The notes beneath the pieces are model-generated. The model made no database searches and was not told the DNA's origin. It saw only the letters and a program-made list of their open reading frames with translations. A stretch of DNA of 64,000 bases. Origin: Microbacterium murale (lineage in GTDB: Bacteria > Actinomycetota > Actinomycetes > Actinomycetales > Microbacteriaceae). This document shows positions 41,097 to 50,128 of the stretch, in pieces. Positions within the stretch are counted from its first letter, which is position 1; each line of letters starts with the position of its first letter. Location of the stretch: contig NZ_BMCM01000001.1 of the NCBI RefSeq assembly GCF_014635185.1, forward strand, positions 992,001 to 1,056,000, in the 5' to 3' direction. Position numbers and translations under genes: made by a program.

Positions 41097-42563
41097 ATGG
41101 ACGGTTTCGCGGCTGTCGACTTCGGGTTCGCGCGCGAAGTGCTCCAGCGGGGCATTGCGGCGCTGTTCTTCGTCGCGTTCGTCTCGTCGCTGAACCAGTT
41201 CCGTCCGCTGCTCGGAGAGCGGGGGCTGCTGCCCGCGCCGGCGCTGCTGGAATGGGCCTCGTCCTCGAAGTCGAGAGGGCGGATGCTGCGCCCCACACTG
41301 TTCCGTCGCATCCGCTACACCGACCGCCGACTGGCGACGCTGTGCTGGGCGGGCATCGTCGTCTCGGCGCTGCTCGTCGCCGGCATCCCGCAGTTCGCGC
41401 CGCCGTGGGTGCCGATGGTGTGCTTCCTCGCGCTGTGGTTCGGGTACATGTCGATCACCAGCATCGGGCAGACGTTCTACGGCTTCGGGTGGGAGATGCT
41501 GCTGCTGGAGGCCGGGTTCCTCGCCGCCTTCCTCGGTTCGCGGGATCAGCCGCCGCCGACTGTGGTGATCGTGCTGATGTGGTGGCTCGTGTTCCGACTG
41601 GAGTTCGGTGCGGGCATGATCAAGATCCGCGGCGGACGGGAGTGGCGCGACCTCACGGCCCTCACCTACCACCACGAGACGCAGCCGATGCCTGGGCCAC
41701 TGAGCCGGCAGGCGCATCTGCTGCCGCGCTGGTTCCACAAGGGCGAGGTACTGGGAAATCACTTCGCGCAGCTGGTGGTGCCGTTCTTCCTGTTCGCCCC
41801 GCTGCTCTCCTTGTGGGTGCCGGGACCGGTGCCCCAGATCGTCGGCGCCGTCGCGGGGGCCATCGTCATCGTGACGCAGCTGTGGCTCGTCGCCACCGGC
41901 AACTTCGCGTGGTTGAACTGGGCGACGATCGTGCTGGCCTTCTCCGCCGTGGGGGTGCCCGGGGCGTTCGGTGCGCCGACGACTGCCGCCGGTGCGGCGG
42001 CACTCCCGCTCTACTGGATCGTGATCACCTCGGCCATCGGCATCCTGTACCTCATCGTCAGCTGGCCGGCCCTGCGCAACCTGTTCGCCCGACGTCAGCT
42101 GATGAACGCGAGCTTCAATCGGTGGCAGCTCGCGAACGCCTATGGCGCGTTCGGCACCGTCACGAAGGACCGCATGGAGATCGTCATCGAGGGCACTCTT
42201 GATGAGGACCCGGATGCCGCGATCTGGCGCGAGTACGAGTTCAAGGGCAAGCCCGGCGATGTGCGCCGCGTGCCGCGGCAGTTCGCGCCGTACCATCTGC
42301 GCCTCGACTGGCTGATGTGGTTCCTGCCGCTCGGGCGCTCATTGGATGACTGGTTCACGATGCTGCTCGCACGGCTGCTTCAGGCGGATGATCCGACGCT
42401 CGCGCTGCTGCGGGTCGACCCATTCGCTGGGCAGCAGCCGCGATGGGTGCGTGCGCTGTCGTACCGCTACCGGTTCGCGACAAGGGAGGAACGGCGGCGC
42501 GACGGTGTGGTGTGGGTGCGCGACCGCAGGCACGTGATCGTCGGGCCCGCGGAGCTGCCGTGA
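41097..42563 (+). CDS. Lipase maturation factor family membrane protein
   Basis: 488 residues. Starts with a helix LQRGIAALFFVAFVSSLNQFRPLLGERGLLP, the opening typical of LMF1 homologues, then several membrane segments and FRLEFGAGMIKIRGGREWRDLTALTYHHETQPMPGPLSR, the strongly conserved core of the family. The last 150 residues are soluble (NRWQLANAYGAFGTVTKDRMEIVIEGT...). Eukaryotic LMF1 folds lipases in the ER; the bacterial role is not established. Stop overlaps the esterase start by 4 nt, a suggestive coupling with a hydrolase. Confidence 0.9.
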   Translation: MDGFAAVDFGFAREVLQRGIAALFFVAFVSSLNQFRPLLGERGLLPAPALLEWASSSKSRGRMLRPTLFRRIRYTDRRLATLCWAGIVVSALLVAGIPQFAPPWVPMVCFLALWFGYMSITSIGQTFYGFGWEMLLLEAGFLAAFLGSRDQPPPTVVIVLMWWLVFRLEFGAGMIKIRGGREWRDLTALTYHHETQPMPGPLSRQAHLLPRWFHKGEVLGNHFAQLVVPFFLFAPLLSLWVPGPVPQIVGAVAGAIVIVTQLWLVATGNFAWLNWATIVLAFSAVGVPGAFGAPTTAAGAAALPLYWIVITSAIGILYLIVSWPALRNLFARRQLMNASFNRWQLANAYGAFGTVTKDRMEIVIEGTLDEDPDAAIWREYEFKGKPGDVRRVPRQFAPYHLRLDWLMWFLPLGRSLDDWFTMLLARLLQADDPTLALLRVDPFAGQQPRWVRALSYRYRFATREERRRDGVVWVRDRRHVIVGPAELP

Positions 42564-43492
42564 CTGCCGACCGGCGGTCATGGCAGACTTCCGACGTGGA
42601 TGAACGCGCTGTTCCCGACGACTTCGACGACTTCTGGCAGTCGCTTGCCGCCCGTGCGCGCGAGGTGGAGGTGAGGCCGAGTCGCACACCAGTGGACGGC
42701 GGCATCGAGCTGATCGAGTACACGTCGCTCGACGGAGTCCGCCTCGGTGGATGGCTCACCCTGCCGCCGGGCGACATCCGCTCCGCCGTGATCGTCGGCC
42801 ACGGCTATGGCGGTCGTGCCGAACCTGAGCCGTGGTGGGCGCCGGCCGACGCGGCCGTGCTCTACCCCGTCTCGCGTGGTCTGCCGACTCTGTCATTGGT
42901 CGACGGCATTCCGTCGGATGGCGCGGAGCATGTGCTGCACGGCATCCGCTCCCGGGAGACGTACGTGCACGGCGGGTGCGCGGCCGACGTCTGGTGCGCG
43001 ATCACCGCGCTCGAAGAGCTGCTCGACGCGCGGCTGGGCGAGCAGCACGGCGGCCTTCGGCTCGGCTACTTCGGGCCGAGTTTCGGCGGCGGGATCGGCG
43101 CGATGGCCCTCCCGTGGGACGACCGCATCGACGCGGCCTCGCTGCACGTGCCGTCGTTCGGCGCGCACGCGCGGAGGCTCGCGGTGCCGAATGAGGGCAG
43201 CAGCGCGGCCGTCGGTGCCTGGGTCCGCGAGCATCCGGAGGCGTGGGATGTGCTCGACTACTTCGATGCCGCGACGGCGGCCACCCGCATCCGCGTTCCG
43301 ACGATCGTCGCCGCCGCGCGTGAGGACCCGTCGGTGCCTCCGGTCGGGCAGTTCGCCGTCGCGGATGCTGTTCCCGAGCAGCATCGCAGGGTCATGGTGA
43401 TGACGGCCGGGCATCGCGAGTATCCGGAGGAGCAGGCGGAGATGGCGGCGTACGCGGCAGCGACGCGGGAGCTGTTCGCCGCCGTGGGGTGA
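42560..43492 (+). CDS. Acetylxylan esterase-like alpha/beta hydrolase
   Basis: 310 residues from GTG 42560 (GTGA overlap). The N-terminal FDDFWQSLAAR...DGVRLGGWLTLP and the nucleophile elbow GYFGPSFGGGIGAM (Ser in G-x-S-x-G) match AXE1/cephalosporin-C deacetylase-type esterases; PTIVAAAREDPSVPP holds the acid Asp and GHREYP the catalytic His. No signal peptide, so cytoplasmic. It likely removes acetyl groups from sugars or short oligosaccharides. Confidence 0.85.
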   Translation: MTADRRSWQTSDVDERAVPDDFDDFWQSLAARAREVEVRPSRTPVDGGIELIEYTSLDGVRLGGWLTLPPGDIRSAVIVGHGYGGRAEPEPWWAPADAAVLYPVSRGLPTLSLVDGIPSDGAEHVLHGIRSRETYVHGGCAADVWCAITALEELLDARLGEQHGGLRLGYFGPSFGGGIGAMALPWDDRIDAASLHVPSFGAHARRLAVPNEGSSAAVGAWVREHPEAWDVLDYFDAATAATRIRVPTIVAAAREDPSVPPVGQFAVADAVPEQHRRVMVMTAGHREYPEEQAEMAAYAAATRELFAAVG

Positions 43493-43501
43493 GATCGCGC
43501 G

Positions 43502-44347
43502 CTACGACGCGTCGTGCTTCGGCTGCCGGATGGGCTCCGGCTGAGGCGTGCGCTCCGGCTGCGGTGCGCGCTCGGGCTGCGTGCGCTCGGGTTCGGAGGC
43601 GCCATCGGAGGTCGGGGCCGGAGTCGGACCCGTCGTGATCTCCCTGGCGACCTGCTTCTCGAGCACGGTCACGGCGTCGTCGCTGAGCACGATGAGCCCC
43701 TCGAGCTCTTCACGCACGCGCTTGTATGCGACGTTGCGCTCGGCCTGCGTGGCCGACTCGTCGACGGCGACCTTCAGCAGTTTCTGTGCGCGGTCGAGCT
43801 TCTTGCGCTCGGCCTCACTGAACGTGGAGTTGCGCAGCCGGCGGGCTTCCTTCTCGGCGATCTCGAACGCGACGGCGTAGTTGCCGACCGCATCCAGATA
43901 CTCGCTGATCTGCTGATCGCTGACCTTCGCATCCGCAGAGGAAGGCCGCAGCGCGTCCGCGGTCTTCTTCGCCCGTAGGAACGCGGCCGTCAGCGGCTGG
44001 CGTCCGTCGCTCATGGCGGGGAAGGCGATGAGCTTGGCGACGTCGAGCTCGTAATCCAGCCACCGGGCGGTGATCTCGTCGTGCTCGGCGAAGAGCCGCT
44101 CGAGCAGCTGATTCGACGACGGCTGCGCATCGGAAGCGATCTCGCGCCGCTTCCTCGACGGTGCGACCTGGCCGCGCGCGGCGAGTTCAGCGGCCTTGAG
44201 CTCGCCCTTGAGGCGCAGTGTCTCGAGGCGTCGCTCGTGCCGGCGCTTCGCGCCCTGCTCCCACGCCTTCGCAGCCCCGCCGGCCATTCCCATGATGGGG
44301 AAGATGAGCCACCAGAAGCTGCCCGCCCACTGCCAGAACTCTTGCAT
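43502..44347 (-). CDS. Hypothetical membrane-anchored coiled-coil protein
   Basis: 281 residues, not recognised. One N-terminal membrane helix (FWQWAGSFWWLIFPIMGMAGGAA), a basic cytoplasmic stretch (KRRHERRLETLRLKGELKAAELAARG), and then a long charged helical region likely to form coiled coil. The C-terminus is a degenerate repeat of PERTQPE/QPERTP type. Stands alone between convergent esterase and VOC genes. Short-chain hypotheticals of this sort are common in Microbacterium; no function is offered. Confidence 0.7.
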   Translation of the reverse strand: MQEFWQWAGSFWWLIFPIMGMAGGAAKAWEQGAKRRHERRLETLRLKGELKAAELAARGQVAPSRKRREIASDAQPSSNQLLERLFAEHDEITARWLDYELDVAKLIAFPAMSDGRQPLTAAFLRAKKTADALRPSSADAKVSDQQISEYLDAVGNYAVAFEIAEKEARRLRNSTFSEAERKKLDRAQKLLKVAVDESATQAERNVAYKRVREELEGLIVLSDDAVTVLEKQVAREITTGPTPAPTSDGASEPERTQPERAPQPERTPQPEPIRQPKHDAS

Positions 44348-44415
44348 GATGGCTTCAGCCTACTGCGATGACTCCCTCGCCACCCCTCTCCGCTCGGCGA
44401 ACCCACGCGGCAATC

Positions 44416-44937
44416 TCAGCGGATGGGAGCGCTGCTGCGTCCCTCTGCTCGTCCGGTCATCTCCGCGTCGAATGTCTCCTGTGCGATTCGCATCTGCTCG
44501 GCGTACACCGGCTGCTGCAGCCGTGCCCACATCACGTCCTCCGGCACGTCCTCGACGTGGGCCATGACCCACCAGATGTTGCCGAACGGATCCTTGATCC
44601 GTCCGCCGCGCTGGCCGAACGCGTTCTCCGCGATCTCGGTCACGACCTGACCCCCCGCAGCGATCGCCCTCTCGAAGGCGGCGTCCGCATCGGGCACCCA
44701 TACGCGCAGAAGGCTCGGCATCACCGGCCACGCCGGGTCGCGGTCGAACGCCAGCACGATGGTGTCGCCGATCTTGATCTCGGCGTGACCGATAGCGCCG
44801 CTCTCGGTCGCGACGCGGCCGAGCTCTTCCCCTTCGAACGCGCTGGTGACGAAGTCGAGGAATGCCCCGGTGTCTTCTGTGGTCACCCAGGGGGCGACGC
44901 TCGTGTAGCCGGCAGGTGCGGAATTGTTCTGGTCCAT
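44416..44937 (-). CDS. VOC family protein (PhnB-like)
   Basis: 173 residues of the vicinal-oxygen-chelate fold: SVAPWVTTEDTGAFLDFVTSAFEGEELGR at the start, IGHAEIKIGDTIVLAFDRDP in the middle and GQRGGRIKDPFGNIWWVMAH near the end, the Y/W-x-DPFGN motif of PhnB/glyoxalase-like proteins. Possible functions include drug resistance or isomerase-like chemistry. Divergent from a WYL-type regulator at 45030 with a dyad between. GGGAAC precedes the ATG. Confidence 0.85.
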   Translation of the reverse strand: MDQNNSAPAGYTSVAPWVTTEDTGAFLDFVTSAFEGEELGRVATESGAIGHAEIKIGDTIVLAFDRDPAWPVMPSLLRVWVPDADAAFERAIAAGGQVVTEIAENAFGQRGGRIKDPFGNIWWVMAHVEDVPEDVMWARLQQPVYAEQMRIAQETFDAEMTGRAEGRSSAPIR

Positions 44938-44989
44938 CTCGGTTCCCTTCGAATCCGGTCTTTTGTCATCGGCAACGTTAGATTCGAAC

Positions 44990-45008
44990 TAGGGCGAATA
45001 TCGTCCTA
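44990..45008. promoter_or_regulatory. Candidate operator between VOC and WYL genes
   Basis: TAGGGCGA-ATA-TCGTCCTA is an 8-3-8 dyad with one mismatch in the 92-nt divergent gap, 21 nt before the regulator ATG. Confidence 0.6.
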
Positions 45009-45029
45009 CTTCTCGAGGAGAGTTGTTCC

Positions 45030-45977
45030 ATGGCTGATCCGACGTCGCGACTGCTCACCCTGCTGTCGCTGCTGCAGACCTCTCGCACGTGGTCAGGCAG
45101 CGAACTCGCCGAGCGGCTCGGCATCACGCACCGCACAGTTCGACGCGATATCGACCGTCTGCGCGAGATGGGATATCCCATCGATGCCGACCTCGGCGCT
45201 CACGGCGGCTATCGACTCGTGGCGGGCACATCGATGCCGCCGCTTCTCCTCGAGGACGATGAAGCCGTGGCCGTCGCACTCGGGCTGCGCACGGTAGCCG
45301 TTCACGGCCTCCCAGGACTCGAGGATGCCGGCGTCCGAGCACTCGCCAAGCTGAGCGTGTCGCTTCCCTCTCGACTGCGGTACCGCGTCCGCACGCTCGG
45401 CGCGACGGCGATGACCTGGTCCCGCCCGTCTGGCGACGCGGTCGACCCTGACGTTCTCACAGTGCTGGCCGCCGCGACGGCGAGTCAGGAACGTGTCCGC
45501 ATGCAGTACGAGGATCACGGCGGCAATCTCACCGCGCGGCATGTCGAACCGCAGCGCCTGGTCAACGCCCATCAGCGGTGGTACCTCATCGCTTTCGACA
45601 TCGATCGCGGTGCGTGGCGCCATTTCCGCGCGGATCGCGTCACCTCACTTCGAGCCACCGGAGTGCGTGCGACGCGCGGGCTCGTACCGGAGGAGAGTGT
45701 GCTGGCCCACCTCGAGCGTTCCGAGTCGGCCATGGCCCCGACGTACCGTGCGGACGTGACGCTGCATCTGCCGTTGGACACCGCCCGGGCTCGGCTGCGC
45801 GACTACCTCGGAACCGGTGAGCTGGTGGCTGAGGAGGGTCGCACGCGGTGGCGCAGTGCCGAGGACACCGTCGAGTGGCTGGCCATCCGCCTGCTCACGC
45901 TGGACTGCGACTTCGTCGTGCACGGGCCGCCGGCACTGAGGGCCCAGCTCGACAGCATCCACCGACGAACCGGCTGA
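45030..45977 (+). CDS. YafY-type HTH/WYL transcriptional regulator
   Basis: 315 residues. HTH_11 domain (RLLTLLSLLQTSRTWSGSELAERLGITHRTVRRDIDRLREMGYPID), then a WYL domain with QRWYLIAFDIDRGAWRHFRADRVTS, and a C-terminal WCX segment. WYL domains bind nucleotides or nucleic acid ligands. It is divergent from the VOC gene and GAGGAG precedes its ATG, so a local regulator is likely. Confidence 0.88.
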   Translation: MADPTSRLLTLLSLLQTSRTWSGSELAERLGITHRTVRRDIDRLREMGYPIDADLGAHGGYRLVAGTSMPPLLLEDDEAVAVALGLRTVAVHGLPGLEDAGVRALAKLSVSLPSRLRYRVRTLGATAMTWSRPSGDAVDPDVLTVLAAATASQERVRMQYEDHGGNLTARHVEPQRLVNAHQRWYLIAFDIDRGAWRHFRADRVTSLRATGVRATRGLVPEESVLAHLERSESAMAPTYRADVTLHLPLDTARARLRDYLGTGELVAEEGRTRWRSAEDTVEWLAIRLLTLDCDFVVHGPPALRAQLDSIHRRTG

Positions 45978-45993
45978 ACGTCCAGTCGCCCCG

Positions 45994-46656
45994 TCAGCGT
46001 CCGGGCGCAACCAGCCCCGTCTCATACGCCATCACCACGAGCGCCGCACGGTCGCGGGCGGCGAGCCTACCGAGCAGGCGGCTGACATACGTGCGGGCGG
46101 TGGAAGGGCTGAGGAAGAGGTCGGCGGCGATCTCGTCGTTCGTGCGCCCGCGGCCGACGAGTGTGAGCACCTCGATCTCGCGTTCGCTCAGTCCGTCGAG
46201 CTGGGTTCGATCGATGACCGTTCGTGATGCGGCGGCGCGCATGACCGTTGCGGTCACCGACGGCGACAGCAGTGAGTCGCCGTCGGCGACCGTGCGGATC
46301 GCGGCGCGCAGGTCTTCCGGTGACACGTCCTTCAGCAGATATCCGGACGCGCCGGAACGGATCGCCTCGTAGACGTTCTCGTCTTCGTCGAACGTGGTCA
46401 GGATCAGGACTCGGATACCGTCGAGCGCAGCATCCGCGACGATCGCCCTCGTCGCCTCGAGGCCGTCCATCACAGGCATCCGGATGTCCATCAGCACCAC
46501 GTCGGGACGCAGCTCGCGCACGCGGGACAGGCCGCTGCGCCCGTCCGGCGCCTCCTCGACGACGGTGATGTCGCCGTCGCGCTCGGCGAGCGAGCGCAGG
46601 CCGGCGCGCACGAGTTCCTGGTCATCGACGATCACCACACGAATCGGTTCGTTCAC
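45994..46656 (-). CDS. NarL/LuxR family response regulator
   Basis: 220 residues. Receiver domain with acidic pocket IVDDQE, phospho-acceptor Asp in VVLMDIRMPVMDG and Lys in LLKDVSPED; C-terminal LuxR HTH LSEREIEVLTLVGRGRTNDEIAADLFLSPSTARTYVSRLLGRL. Its start overlaps the histidine kinase stop by 4 nt. Binds DNA after phosphorylation by the neighbour kinase. The target is unknown; no transporter is adjacent on this strand. Confidence 0.93.
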   Translation of the reverse strand: MNEPIRVVIVDDQELVRAGLRSLAERDGDITVVEEAPDGRSGLSRVRELRPDVVLMDIRMPVMDGLEATRAIVADAALDGIRVLILTTFDEDENVYEAIRSGASGYLLKDVSPEDLRAAIRTVADGDSLLSPSVTATVMRAAASRTVIDRTQLDGLSEREIEVLTLVGRGRTNDEIAADLFLSPSTARTYVSRLLGRLAARDRAALVVMAYETGLVAPGR

Positions 46657-47789
46657 GACTCTCCTCCTGCCCGCGCCGGAATCTCGGCGCGCACGATGAA
46701 TCCGCCAGGTGCAGGATGCGCGGTGAGCGTGCCGCCGAGCAGATCGGCACGCTCCTGCATGCCCCTGATGCCGGCACCCGTACGCTGGCTGCCTCGCGCA
46801 CTGGTGCCGTCATCCACGATGCGCAGGGCCAGCGTCCCCTCCACCGCGCGTGCGGTCACTCGAACCGTCGAGGCGCCCGAGTGCCGCAGCACGTTGGTCA
46901 GCGACTCCTGCACGATCCGGTAGGCCGCAGCGTCGACGGAGCGTGACAGCGCATCGGATGCGACCGAGATCTCGGTCTCCACGCGCAGCCCGGCCGTCCG
47001 CGCCGCGGCGAAGAGCGGTTCGAGCGCCGCCAGACCCTGCACGGGCTCCGGACCGGAGGCGTCGTCCGACCGCAGCACCTTCACCGTCCGACGCAGCTCA
47101 CGCAGCGCATCCGATGTCGCCGCGCGCACCTGATCGAGCGCGGGGCGTGCGGCCGCAGCATCCGGCGCCTCGGCGGCGACCCCGGCATGCAGGGACGCGA
47201 CCGAGAGCGTGTGCCCGATGGTGTCGTGCAGATCGCGGGCGATCTGCATCCGCTCCGCCTGCATCCTGGCATCTGCGGCGTGCGATTCTTCAGCGGCGGT
47301 GAGTGCGGCGATCTGCGCGGTGCGCTCCCGCGACTCACGGGCGAGACGCACTGCGGAGCCGAGGGCGATGGCCGCAGCGGCGAGCGCCAGCTCGGTGACG
47401 AACGTGTAGCCGTTGAGCGTCGCTTCCGGCTCTGATCCGTCGAGGCGGAAGTAGGTGGCGACCGCGAGCAGCACGACGGCCGACCCGACGGCCCAGTACG
47501 TGCGATGCTGCTCCGCCGCGGAGAAGAGGGCGCCGATCGCGGGGAGCACCATGCCGACCGGCGGCAGATCCAGCGTGTAGTACGCGAAGATCGCGAGCAG
47601 CGTCACGACCAGCGTGGTTCGCGGCAGCCGACGGCGCACGAGCAGGATGAGTCCGAATCCGAGCGCGAACGCGTATCCGCCGAACGAAGTGCGACCGACC
47701 GGATCGGCGGCGATGACGACCGCGAGCACCAGAGTCACTGCGATCGCGAGCCCCGCGTCGGCGAGTCGTGGGTTCACCTCGCTGCGCAT
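46653..47789 (-). CDS. Membrane sensor histidine kinase (HisKA_3 type)
   Basis: 378 residues from ATG 47789, with GGAGG four nt before it; the 578-residue open frame is an over-extension. About four to six N-terminal membrane helices without an extracellular domain, a cytoplasmic coiled coil, then DHp motif MQIARDLHDTIGHTLSVASLHAGV with the phosphorylated His, and ATPase motifs NVLRHSGAS (N box) and GAGIRGMQERADLLGG (G box). Short-loop sensors of this type in actinobacteria often detect envelope changes. Cognate to the NarL-type regulator. Confidence 0.92.
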   Translation of the reverse strand: MRSEVNPRLADAGLAIAVTLVLAVVIAADPVGRTSFGGYAFALGFGLILLVRRRLPRTTLVVTLLAIFAYYTLDLPPVGMVLPAIGALFSAAEQHRTYWAVGSAVVLLAVATYFRLDGSEPEATLNGYTFVTELALAAAAIALGSAVRLARESRERTAQIAALTAAEESHAADARMQAERMQIARDLHDTIGHTLSVASLHAGVAAEAPDAAAARPALDQVRAATSDALRELRRTVKVLRSDDASGPEPVQGLAALEPLFAAARTAGLRVETEISVASDALSRSVDAAAYRIVQESLTNVLRHSGASTVRVTARAVEGTLALRIVDDGTSARGSQRTGAGIRGMQERADLLGGTLTAHPAPGGFIVRAEIPARAGGES

Positions 47790-47951
47790 GCCTCCAGCGT
47801 AGGAGGGCGGGGTGGCGTGCGCGATCCCCCCATGTCGACGGCGGTAGTCGCTTCCGGGCGACATCGACGTGGTGGGACGTCGCCTCCTGACGGGGCGAAG
47901 TGACGCTCCAGCGCCGATGTGCCGTGCGCGGCTGCTGGCGAGGCTGGATTC

Positions 47952-48335
47952 ATGACTGAGACGACCCCCTCCACGACCGCCCGACCCGCACTGCCCTGGC
48001 TGCTCATCGTCGGCCTCGCCTCGCTCTCGCTGCTCTGGCCGCTCACGAACCTGATCGGCATCGGCCAGGGAGCGCCGCGGGCACTGACGATCATCGCGGT
48101 CGTCGCCGTGACCTGGATCGCCGTCGTCGGCTTCGGCCGGGTGCCGCGGCCGGTGCTCGTGCTGACGCTCACCGGACTCGCCCACGGCGCGATCTCTATG
48201 ATCGTCGCGGCGATCTTCGGCGGCGTTGACGGCCCCATCTGGACCGCGTTCGCCGCCCTGGCCATCGACACGTTCTGGGGTGCCGTCGCCGGGCTTATCG
48301 CCCTTGCGATCCAGAAGATGCGGAAGCGGGCGTGA
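47952..48335 (+). CDS. Small four-helix membrane protein, unknown function
   Basis: 127 residues from ATG 47952. Four hydrophobic segments (LPWLLIVGLASLSLLWPL, ALTIIAVVAVTWIAVVGF, VLVLTLTGLAHGAISMIVAAIF, TFWGAVAGLIALAI) and a basic end KMRKRA. Not recognised. Its stop overlaps the multicopper oxidase start by 4 nt, so a role in the copper enzyme's export or use is suggested but unproven. Confidence 0.75.
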   Translation: MTETTPSTTARPALPWLLIVGLASLSLLWPLTNLIGIGQGAPRALTIIAVVAVTWIAVVGFGRVPRPVLVLTLTGLAHGAISMIVAAIFGGVDGPIWTAFAALAIDTFWGAVAGLIALAIQKMRKRA

Positions 48336-49876
48336 AGCGCATTCCGAGCGGAGTGCGCATCGCCGCTGCGCTCGCCGTGGTCGCGGCATCCGCAGCCCTC
48401 CTCACCGCATGCGACACGTTCTCCACCACCACGGTCGCCGAACAGGACTTCGTCAACGAACTCGCCATCCCGCCGCTCGCCGATTCCACCGTCGAGGACG
48501 GCGTGCGCACCTTCCAGTTGACGGCGCAGGAAGGCACGACAGACTTCCCCGGCATCGGGGATGCTGAGACCTGGGGCTTCAACGGATCGTTCCTCGGCCC
48601 GACCCTTCGCGCCGAACGTGGCGAGCAGGTCGCATTCGAGATCGACAACCAGCTGCCGGAGGCGACCAGCGTGCACTGGCACGGGATGCACCTGCCCGCT
48701 GTGATGGACGGCGGCCCGCATCAGATGATCGAGCAGGGTGAGACGTGGCGGCCGACGTGGACGATCGATCAGCCGGCGTCGACGCTCTGGTACCACCCGC
48801 ATCCGCACGGCGAGACGGAGAAGCATGTCTATCTCGGCCTCGCCGGCATGTTCATCCTCGACGACGACGCGAGCCTGGCTGCCGATCTGCCGAGCGAGTA
48901 CGGCGTCGACGATCTGCCGCTCATCGTCCAGGACAAGGAGTTCGACGGCGCCGGGCAACTCGTGCTGAATGACGACGGATCCGAACCGGGGACGCTGGGC
49001 GACACCGTCATGGTCAACGGCACGGTCGGCGCATATCAAGACGTGACCACGGAGCGGGTGCGCCTGAGACTGCTGAACGGATCGACCGCGCGCACGTACA
49101 CGTTCGAGATGCCGGATCGTCCTATGACGATGATCGCGTCCGACGGCGGCTTCCTCGATGCTCCGGTCGAGATGGATCAGATGCGCCTCGCGCCGGGCGA
49201 GCGCGCCGAGGTCGTCGTCGAGTTCGAGCCGGGCGAGACCGTGCGACTGCGTTCGTCGAAGACCGACCTCGGTGGCATCGTCGTGCCCGCGACCTCTGGT
49301 GGAAACGACGAGTTCGACGTGCTGGAGTTCCGGGCGGCCGACACGCTGACACCATCGCCCGAGCCGACATGGCCGCAGGCGCAGGATGCTGTCGCCGACG
49401 AGCTGCATGAGGACGAAGCATCCGTCACTCGAGACTTCGTGCTGAACACCCGCGAGATCAACGGCGAGCAGATGGACATGAACCGCATCGACGAGATCGT
49501 GCACGTCGGCGACACCGAGGTGTGGGAGGTGCGCAGCACGCAGCCGATTCCGCACAGCTTCCACATCCACGATGTGCAGTTCCGAGTGCTGAGCATCGAC
49601 GGGCAGGCACCGCCGCCCGAGCTTGCGGGTCCGAAGGACACGATCTACCTCAACCCGAACCTGACCTACCGGCTGCTGGTGCGCTTCGAGGACTACGCCG
49701 ATCCGACCATGCCGTACATGTACCACTGCCACATGTTGCTGCATGAGGACGAGGGGATGATGGGGCAGTTCGTCGTGATCGAACCGGGGGATGAGGACAA
49801 GGTGCGGGCGCCTGAGCATTCGGAGCATGTCGACGACTCGGATGACGCCGTGATCGGCGGTCACTCTGGGCACTGA
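48332..49876 (+). CDS. Multicopper oxidase lipoprotein
   Basis: 514 residues from GTG 48332. Lipoprotein signal with LLTAC at about residue 27, so exported and anchored. All four copper motifs are visible: HWHGMH, WYHPHPHG, HSFHIHD and YMYHCHMLLHEDEGMM (HCH plus the axial Met of type-1 copper). Three cupredoxin domains as in CueO/bilirubin oxidase. Probably oxidises Cu(I), Mn(II) or phenolics outside the membrane. Translationally coupled to the small membrane protein upstream. Confidence 0.92.
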   Translation: MKRIPSGVRIAAALAVVAASAALLTACDTFSTTTVAEQDFVNELAIPPLADSTVEDGVRTFQLTAQEGTTDFPGIGDAETWGFNGSFLGPTLRAERGEQVAFEIDNQLPEATSVHWHGMHLPAVMDGGPHQMIEQGETWRPTWTIDQPASTLWYHPHPHGETEKHVYLGLAGMFILDDDASLAADLPSEYGVDDLPLIVQDKEFDGAGQLVLNDDGSEPGTLGDTVMVNGTVGAYQDVTTERVRLRLLNGSTARTYTFEMPDRPMTMIASDGGFLDAPVEMDQMRLAPGERAEVVVEFEPGETVRLRSSKTDLGGIVVPATSGGNDEFDVLEFRAADTLTPSPEPTWPQAQDAVADELHEDEASVTRDFVLNTREINGEQMDMNRIDEIVHVGDTEVWEVRSTQPIPHSFHIHDVQFRVLSIDGQAPPPELAGPKDTIYLNPNLTYRLLVRFEDYADPTMPYMYHCHMLLHEDEGMMGQFVVIEPGDEDKVRAPEHSEHVDDSDDAVIGGHSGH

Positions 49877-49974
49877 GGTGCCACGGCCGCGCGCCCTCAC
49901 CGTGCTGGGTGGCTGACGAGTTGGAGTCGCCGCTGCCTCGCTGGAGGCATCACAGGTTGACGCGTACGCCGAGT

Positions 49975-50040
49975 TCGGAGAAGTGCACGTTCTTCGGACC
50001 GATCGCCCCCGAACTCTCCGAAGAAGATGCACTTCTCCGA
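49975..50040. repeat. Long inverted-repeat hairpin
   Basis: Arms TCGGAGAAGTGCA-CG-TTCTTCGGA (49975-49998) and TCCGAAGAA-GA-TGCACTTCTCCGA (50017-50040) are complementary except for a 2-nt mismatch; the loop is 18 nt. It lies between the oxidase stop and gnd and could terminate the oxidase transcript. Not of the 85-bp family. Confidence 0.85.
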
Positions 50041-50128
50041 GGATGAGGTGCTGGCATCCCGCCGGACGGCGTGTCAGGATGACCACGACTCGGCTCACGG
50101 CGGGCCGGACTGAACGGTGGGAGCGGAT

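Noticed and set aside
40200-42296. 698-codon minus-strand frame including the SDR
   Set aside because: Only the part to 40994 is an SDR; the rest is low-complexity sequence antisense to the lipase maturation factor gene.
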